Shown here piece after piece: positions 56,101-64,000 of a stretch of 64,000 nucleotides of DNA. The notes under the pieces were generated by a model, which searched no databases, was not told the origin of the DNA, and worked only from the letters and a program-made list of their open reading frames with translations. Origin of the DNA: Lentinus brumalis (lineage: Eukaryota > Basidiomycota > Agaricomycetes > Polyporales > Polyporaceae). Each line of letters opens with the position of its first letter. The first letter of the stretch is position 1. The translations under genes were made by a program, and so were the position numbers. The stretch spans positions 496,001 to 560,000 of the forward strand of contig MARA01000020.1 in NCBI GenBank assembly GCA_001792895.1, read 5' to 3'.

Positions 56101-59100
56101 ACGCAGCGTGCTAACCCCGCGCGCCACCTCCACGCTGTCCATCTCACCTCGGTGCCTTGCGCCTTGCGCCTACGTACAGTACTTACAGTGCCTGCGAAGT
56201 ATCATATCATAGTATGCACTTACTTACACAGTTACACAGTTACACAGTTACACGCTCACCCCGCGCCCTGTGACCACCACCCACCGGTCATGCGCCCTCC
56301 AGAGTCCAGCCCGAGCACTCAGTACTCAAGCTTCAAGTCGCCGGCCCCACGAGCTGGGATGCCAAGCTGAGCCTGGTCGCGTTTTCGTCACGGTCTCTCC
56401 GGCGGTGCTGTGGCCACTGGCCAGGGAGCGTCATGGGACCAACTCGAGCTCGCGATGTACAGTGCTCGCGGAAGTAAAAAGCGGGTCTGCAGGTACAGGT
56501 ACATACGCCGGTCGTGACACTGACAGCCTGAGCACTGGCACTGGCACTTGCGACGAGCTCGGAGTCAGCTGGCTACTGGGCGATCGCATCGATCGCAAGC
56601 CTGTCTCCGCTTTCGGGACCGCCGTGTTCAAGTTGTGGCTCGAGCACGCGAGCATTAATGGCATCCGCATGTGGCCCGTCGCTGCATCGGGAGCCCGGAG
56701 CTGTGCGTTGCAGAGCCTCGAGGTCGACGTCCCCCGGGCCGGCTCGAGGATGCTTGCTTGCTGAAGGGCCCGTCGTGCCTTCGGACACGCGATGCTATGT
56801 TGTAGTGAAGGTCGGAGCACTGGAGCACTGGAGCTGGCACCGTGAATACGAAAGGAAGAAAGAAAAAGTCAGAATATGCGCGATATAACAAACATACCAC
56901 GCGGGACCCCCGCTGGGAAGCCAACGCAATATATTCGAGCTATCTGACACGGCCGATCTGCGCGATACGCTTTCTCCAAATTGACTGACAGACTGTAGAC
57001 AGGCGGACTAGTCGGAGAATGGCATGTGCAGGTCCACGGAGCGGAGGCGCGGACATGGCATGGGCACGGGCACCAGTGCGGGTCAAAGACGCATATTGGC
57101 GTCCCTGCGGATCCGACGCTCGAGGGACATGAACGTGAACGGGCTGATGCAGTACATTCATATGTAGCCATGTATTGTGGATGCCAATATTGAATGTGCG
57201 CGGGCCTGTGCCACGAGCGGAGAGGCTAACGCGAAACGGAATGAGCGGGAGCGGGGAACGGAGACTGCTGTCGTGCTTGTCATCCGTTCCGAGAGCGCAC
57301 GGACCAGCGAGGCCGCAGTCCGAGTCCCACCTTCCGCCCAGGCCCGTCCCAGCCATGATCGTCTGCGCGACCAGGGACATTGACATTGACCAGGCAGCAG
57401 AAGGCCAGCGCGACGCGACGCACCTGCTTCTAGAGACCAGGACAGACAAGGACGGACAGCGACGTTCCGGCGGAAGCTCCATTTGGCCGGCTCGTACCTG
57501 GTCGCGATCCCCGACTCTCCCGATTCTCTGCCAAGGTGTGAGCAGGATGCATAGCGACAACGCGACGCACCTGCTTCTAGTGCCGGCGCTCGTCTCCGCA
57601 ACGCATCCCCCATCACAGCCAGCGGACGCTTCTGAATCCTGAGCTTGCCCGAACCTGGCTCGGAGGCGGGCCCGCACCCGACGCAGCGGGTCGCGTCCTG
57701 AAAGCTTGATCCCAATCCCGCAGTCCTGCAGGCCCCGAGCCCGCCAGAAGAGCCAAGCAGTCCGCCAATTCTCCATGCCCACCCAAGGCCCCCATTCAGT
57801 GCGCCTGCGCGCCGGAGCAGGAACTAGGCTGGGCGATGCGGGATATGGCAGCGCGATCACCGAGGTATGCGCGGCGGGAACGCGCGCCCTAATGTGGTAT
57901 GCAGCAGGCGTGTTTGCGGGTCGCGATGTCCTGGTGCGATTGGCCGGTCGGGGTAACGTTGCATCTTGCCACCGCGGCCGTCCCGGAGTGCAGAGGTACT
58001 ATCTCTTCCTGGCATGCTCGTGATTGCGTAGATGCAGAGGAGGGCTTGGTGTCCCACGTGAGCGCGATCCGTCCTGGCCGCAACATCACAGGTCGCGCAT
58101 CGGTGGACATGGACTGTCACTGCGCGTGCTGAAGCAGGGAGTGGATGGGTCGGCGCGGATGTGCAGGAGAAGGTGCGGAGGATCTGCGTCGGAGAATAGA
58201 GAACTGAGGGGCCCCGCAGAAGTGCAGCTCGGAACGAAAGCGCAACATGGGGGAGGATGAATGGGGACGGAACCGGTCGTTCGTCGTCTGTCAGCACCGG
58301 CAAGCGAAGCCACAGTTGCAAGAGGTCCTGCACCTGCGAGAGCGAGGCAGGGCGCACGCGCGGAGCGGGACACGGGAAGCTGGTGGGTGGGGATTCGCGA
58401 AGTCGGGCGCAGTAGTTGATGCTGGCCGGTGTCAGCGACTGGCAGCTTCTCCTTGCCCATCGTGGAGATCACCATGTTTGTTCGTACGTTGTAGCTGTGT
58501 GACGACAGCTGATTCTCGGCGACGAGGCGTGCGTTGTACTCGGGATCCGGAGAGTAGAACGCACCGTATAGGACCCTGGGTGTAGACGTGCCTGACGAGC
58601 CAGCGTGACCCCATCGCCCCGCTCCACGTAGCTGTGCGGTCAAGGTATTCGTCGGGCGCCGTGGCCAATACTTCCGAGCGCGGAGCCAGAGACTTCCTGC
58701 TACATTGTCCCGGAAAACCGCCCAAGTAGCGACAGTCGCTGAGACTGCGCTTGGTGCGCGTTGCTTGAGAATGTGGAGCGCGTCAGATACACTCGAGAGC
58801 GCTTTCGGACCCAGTTGATCATGAGCCTAGCGGAAGGAAGCGTTGTGTCCAACATGTAGCGTTCTCGAGGTGATTCTGTCGCGCCCGTTGAGCCATGCTG
58901 TCGCGCCCCACCTCTGTCAGTATCAAATAGATCAATGAGACTTATCAAGACAGCAGGCGTGTTCCCTGAGCATACCTATACGGCAACACTCGACATGTCA
59001 GAGACAGGATGCGCCTCATTCTGCGAAGAACTTCGACGCAAGGGACGAGGCGGGGCGATTGGCGGCTGAGGTGGCCCGGTTCCTGTGTTGACATGGTTCA

Positions 59101-62100
59101 GTCAAGTCTGGAAGATCAGAGATAGCGTTCTTGCGCTCACCGGGTCCAAAGTGTATACTTGAACATTCCGGCGCGACTTCGCCCGCATAACCCTCACGCA
59201 GCTGAGAGTGGTGTGCCACTTAACGAAAGAACAGAATCAAGGAGGAGTCGGGCCTGGCGCTAGGACCGAACGATCCGAACCGCGCGAGCACGCCGTCATC
59301 AGCCAAAAGCCACCGACGGGGTCGCGATGGATGCGTGCCGTCAGAACTGCCCGGTAGGCGTTCTCGTAACCCTGCAGTGGAGTCCTCGTTCAACGTGTAT
59401 CGGTCGAACTGCATGCATCCGTCACAGCAAGCCAACGGACAGCCGCCCGATAGCGCAATCATCCTCGCGCGACAAGTCTCCCACCGTGAACGCTCATTCA
59501 GTGCGATACGTCACTGGGAGGCCACGACAGCGCAGGACGACCATCTTGGCCTATGTCAAGAGCCCAGCCGTGCCCGTAGATCCCCCTGCGAGCTGCAGCC
59601 CGGGTTCGGCGGAGTACAACCGCCGCTATTATGAGAACGCGGGATCGAAGGCGGGAAGCCGATGGGGCCCGGAGGGCGGGAGCGATAGAGTCTTCAGCAT
59701 TGAGTCAGCTAATCAAAGGGACCCTGAGCGACCTGCTCTCCCATGGCAAAGAAGACCCAGAGACGAGAGCGATACCGCGGCTCCACCGGCCTGTTTCGTC
59801 CCAGAGGATCTCCTTCGCGATCGGGATGCCCACGCGATGTGGGGGATCTGCGGTGCACGAACATGGCAGGAAGGGAGAGCGGGTGAGAGGAAGCAGCGGG
59901 CGGTGAGTGAACACGCATGGCGTGCTGCAGTGCGGGAGAGAACGGAGTGCCAGTCGAACCTATGCGACCCGCGATTACCGGTAGCGTTGTTCTCGGTCTA
60001 GGTAGGTAGCCGTTTACTGGTGGCGATTGCTCGGATGTCGGAGATGGGGGCGCGGCTTCGGGAAGGCGGGCTATGGGACGTAGCACAAGGTGAGATGGAG
60101 AGCAGAGAACTCTTCTTCGCGAGCTGAGATAAATGAGTGATGCACAAGACGTACTTTGTGTGGACTTACCCACGTCGCAGACCTCGTCCATCCAATGAGA
60201 ATGCGCGAAGAACTCGAGACTTTTGTTCTTAGACAGAAGACAGAACCTGATAGCTCGCATACACGTAATAGTGCTGCTGCAGTCCTGTAACCTTGTATGA
60301 ATGTTACGGCAAGGGGCTCGAAAGAAATCTGGAAATACGCGGCGTACCGTCGAATATGGCACAAAAATTGACGATTTACATCCGTGGCCAGATCGTTGGG
60401 TATATGACAACCCACCCTCAGCTCATGCATGTCAGATCCTACCGTCCCCCAGCCGTCGTACGAGCGCATCGAAACGATCATGACGTAGAGTGTCCTTTGC
60501 TGGTTTCGTGCTTATGGGTACCTGTGCAGAACCGGCCATTCCGGATACTTCATGCGGTCCCCACGTCCTTGTGCACGACCGCAGACGCGAACAGAAGTGT
60601 AAGCTTCTGCGATAGGTCCTTGTGATGGTACATACCATCAGGCCCGCTCATGAGCTGCGCTTGACCACGACGTCCTCCAGCGATGACGCAAAGAGGATGA
60701 GCGGAAGCGATGATATCTCGGATAATTATGGCCGAAGTACCATGCGCGCAGACTGACAACTGAGCAAGGAGAGTCGAGTGCCGGATCACGGTGGCAGACG
60801 TGGGTATCCCAACGAGCGACGGCGAGTGGGGTTTTCGAGGACGATGAGCCGGATTAGGCTTAGTCGTTAGACAGAGGACGCCTGAGACAATGCGGGGATC
60901 GGTGATACCGGCTGCAAATGTGGCTTCAGCGTATTCCAGGCAAGGAGCTCTGGTCCAACACCGAGGATACTTCGCGCACTGCGCCCGGACAATCAGAAGG
61001 AGCTGGGAATATTTGGCGGTTCACGTACCGCCGTAAGTACGGACGACAAAGACTGAGCCGCCTAGGTCGGTGACAGGGCTTCGCGGGCGCATCTTGCGTT
61101 CCGGAAGCGCGTTCCACCATCAGAGAGCGCGATGACTTCTTTGACGTCCATGCGGCGGAGGATGTGAGAAGTGCGCGAGCGGGACACCTTCGGAGCCGCA
61201 AGGCGCTCCCGATGCCGGAAATACTGTAGTCGTGAGGAAATTTGTGTGCAGGAGAACGGGGTGCAAAGGATTAGTGAATAAATGTTTCTTCCTGTTTCAC
61301 AAGGCGGAGCGCAGCGGGCGTACTACATGCGGATCTTTTAGTATATGTAAGTGATCAACTCCTCCTTCTCGCCAAGTGCGGAAGGGACATGGAAGAACCA
61401 AGTATCCGTACTTACATAGCGCCCACAAACTAGTTTGTGGGGTAAGCGAGGGTTCGCTCAGAGGTTGCGGGGTAGTTATTGACCGGATGCCGGAATGCTG
61501 CCTACATACTCGAGACCAATTGGCATCGACCGACTGATACGGATTGGGGAGCATGAACGAATGTTGCGGATGCTGCCTATTAGGACCTCGTTAGGAAACC
61601 GGCACGAGCGCAACTTTGACTCACTGACACGTATGTATTGTATAACTTCTCCCTGCTCACATATGAACGCCATCCCCAGACTTCGTAACGAGGTCGTCAC
61701 AACAGTGTACGAACTACAAAGACTCACCGAGGATAAAGACTCACCAAGGAACCACCACAGCAAGCATCCTGCCTCTTCCAGCCGCAACAGCATACATCTG
61801 AGCGCGCGTCGCGCGACCGTCGCACAGAATCTGTAAATTGGGCGAAATGGAGCGCATCTTAGCCGTTTTCGTCATACGGCCGCCGCAGCGTCGACTCGAT
61901 CTCATGCAGGAACGTGATGGGAACCACGTACGCGTGTAAGATCTTTCAGAATGTTCTCCTTGTAGCCGAGATGGATGTCATGTCGCGGTCGTAAGTCAGA
62001 GGTATGGTTGTTGAGGATAAGCTCTGATGGATGCTCCGGACGAAATGGACCCCGGCCACCGGGTGTTGAGGGAGAGATCCGGCCTCGGTTGCGATGACGT

Positions 62101-63134
62101 CCGACGTCTGACCCAGAGAGGTGAGGTGAGAGATCAGTGGGAAAGGGTGGTTACTGGGCAGCATGGATAGTGCCGGTACCACTTCTTCTGCTGCCAGCGG
62201 CCGGAATCATGCTACCCAGCGCTTCACGAACCATGTTGCCAGTTACATGTTCGCAGTATGCGAACTCGCTGAGATGGTCCGGGCGTGATCGAAAGGAAGC
62301 GGATAGAGCAGGAGGATAGCCAGAAGAGGGTTTGAAGGCGGGGAGGTTCAGGAGTTTCGCGCGCGGCTGGGGGAGGATGTAGGGCGAGAGAGGGATTCCT
62401 TTCGTGTCTTGGGTGGCTTTATATCTTAGTCTAGCCAAGCTTCATGCGGGCATGACCACGTCGCGATAGTGATCGAAGGTGTCGTATGTCGTTCATCTGA
62501 CTTCCGCAAAGCGGATGCCCGCCTCACGTGGGTGGAGTCGGATGGTGCGAGTATCAGCGCGTCTGGCCTCACGGGTTGCGTGCGCATGAGGCGGTGGCAT
62601 GCGTCGGAGGCTTGGGCGGGCTGTAATCGGATTTAGGTCGCGTGCGCCCCGTTGCGTCCATTTTGTGGCTGTCAGTTTCTGAGCTCTTCGATTCATCGAA
62701 GATGGCGACAATTATCCGGGTCGGAGGCTCGAGTTATGTGGGATGCGCCGGAGGACGCGGAGAAGAATGTCAGAAAGAATGCCGTGCATGCGACCAGACG
62801 CGACCTCGTTGCATGTACAGGATAGAGTCGTACTTACACAGAAGGTTGCACAGATGTCATGAGGCTTGGACATCTGAGCGCTAAAACTTCTCACTGTGCA
62901 TGCATAGATGATATTGCAAGCCGTCGCGTTCACGCTAAGTGCTCGAATGATTGCCGGCAAACGTCGGCGACTTGCACATTGAGGTGTCCTCGAGCGGCGT
63001 GCGAGGGCCACGTCGGTAGACTGTGTCCGTGATGGTAAGAACTATCGACTCTCGAGCGCTGCCACCATCCTTCCACATACCATCACACATCGATCCCAGC
63101 ATCTTTCGACCGGCACGGCACGGGAGCTTCTACC
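53163..63134. other. About 10 kb with no confidently recognised gene
   Basis: The first part is GC-rich and contains long but unconvincing open frames (for example 54.8-56.0 kb). Possible coding traces on the minus strand are SPVTDLGGSVFVVRTYGG before a GTACGTG donor near 61.04 kb, frames at 61.85-62.44 kb (ITFLHEIESTLRRPYD, HLTSLGQTSDVIATEAG), and 58.45-58.6 kb (AFYSPDPEYNARLVAENQL). I cannot link them or name a family. Confidence 0.4.
56222..56252. repeat. Short tandem repeat, 8-nt unit
   Basis: About four consecutive copies of TTACACAG, in a region without recognised genes. Confidence 0.8.
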
Positions 63135-63985
63135 ATGGCCGGACCTGTTGTCATAGAGTCTATCAGCCACTGGAACTCTACTCTTAGGTCTGCGAAACAA
63201 GAGAAGAAACCCATCTTCGTCGACTTATTCGCAACATGGTGTGGTCCATGCTCAGTGAGTCATCGCAAGAAAACGAATAAAAAGCATCCTGAAGCATCAC
63301 GGCCATAGGCTATCGCACCTGTGTTTGAACAACTTGCAGCGGAGTTTCAGATGCTGTCTTCCTCAAAGTCGACGTCGACAAGTTACAGCCCATTACGCAG
63401 AAGTACAAGGTCACCGCGATGCCCACCTTTTATACCATAAAAGAGGACGGCCCCGTCGACTCCGTACAAGGAGCTGATAGGAGCGCGCTCAGAGACATGG
63501 TTGCGAAGCACGCGATCCGGCCATCTGCTGTGAATCATCCTCCACTTCCCGAGAAGGCCCTAAAGCTGAAGGTTGATGGCAATGCCGCGTTTGCGGAGGG
63601 AGACTTTGTGCAAGCCTTCCTCTGCTATTCGCGCGCGCTGGATGTTGCGCCTGGCTCGGCCGTGCTCCTCGTCAACCGCGCCCACACGCTGATGAAGATG
63701 GTGAAAATGGAGGGCACGACGAAGGCAGATCGGAACAAGTATCGGCGCAAGGCGCTGGAGGATTGTCTCGTAGCGGTTCCGCAGGACGATGGGAAGTGGG
63801 GAAAGGCATGGCTGCGGTTGGCCGAGGCGTCGTTGCTCTCAGCAGAAGAGGAGTCAATTGAAGAATTCCCCATCACTAAGCGAGCCATGAAGAGAAAGGA
63901 AAGGATAGCGGGGGCAGAAGAGGCACTAAGGGCTGCTATTGAACACTCCGAGGGGAAGATCAAAGAGGGTCGGTGCACATCTTAG
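63135..63985 (+). CDS. Thioredoxin-TPR protein, copy 2
   Basis: This is a paralogue of the gene at 13.9-14.8 kb. Exons 63135..63254 and 63309..63985. Exon 1 encodes 40 codons as in copy 1 and ends in the same place, right after WCGPC (WCGPCS). Exon 2 begins AIAPVFEQLAAEF, then a T3 run (63345-63347) where one base is missing; with it the frame continues DAVFLKVDVDKLQ, MPTFYTI, the TPR-like GNAAFAEGDFVQAFLCYSR and the tail EGKIKEGRCTS, about 265 aa. Copy 1 uses a GC donor at this intron; copy 2 uses a normal GTGAGT. The redox Cys pair is intact, so it should function if the missing base is an error. Confidence 0.85.
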
Positions 63986-64000
63986 TCGGAAGTGCATGTG

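Noticed and set aside
1..64000. CRISPR array, bacterial operons or Shine-Dalgarno sites
   Set aside because: Spliceosomal introns and an intron-bearing tRNA show a eukaryotic nuclear sequence; no regularly spaced direct repeats were seen.

Overview
The window is nuclear DNA of a filamentous basidiomycete, most likely an Agaricomycete. Genes are cut by many short introns (about 45-75 nt) with GTRNGT donors and YAG acceptors, some exons are only 10-18 nt, and the recognisable proteins are typical mushroom-fungus families. The order (possibly Polyporales) is a guess. All exon models were built by hand from splice signals, reading phase and family motifs, and no database was searched.

Region 1 (1-21.3 kb) is mostly housekeeping and metabolic: an F-box remnant, the protein-histidine methyltransferase HPM1 (-), an aldo/keto reductase (+), an intron-containing tRNA-Gln, a glutathione S-transferase (-), a 15-exon SPATA20/YyaL-type protein (-), a TAP-like alpha/beta hydrolase lacking its nucleophile (+), a thioredoxin-TPR protein (-), an NAD(P)-dependent reductase (-), a decayed second copy of HPM1, and a RUS1/DUF647 protein (-).

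Region 2 (21.7-44.3 kb) is the most unusual part. It holds three copies of a cassette made of a berberine-bridge (BBE) oxidase, two members of an unnamed small protein family (called family X here) and an APH-like kinase. Two cassettes lie in the arms of a large inverted duplication (about 21.69-27.71 and 38.73-44.27 kb) that also carries an F-box gene. The third lies in the spacer, which has the only intact BBE gene plus a dead cytochrome P450. Family X has seven copies: six near-complete genes and one remnant. The family has an ordered His...His...Cys pattern resembling circularly permuted papain-like (LRAT / NlpC-P60 type) enzymes. Three family X copies share a promoter module with a nearly constant TATA-to-ATG distance.

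Region 3 (44.3-63.1 kb) is gene-poor as far as I can read it. The one clear gene is a bHLH transcription factor (-) with a very long HLH loop. A second thioredoxin-TPR gene (+) lies at the right edge.

A cross-cutting signal: seven breaks in six otherwise well-preserved genes are each repaired by adding one base, usually in a short homopolymer. This looks more like homopolymer undercalling in the assembly than like gene death. F-box, P450, BBE-fragment and kinase-remnant damage is different in kind and looks real.
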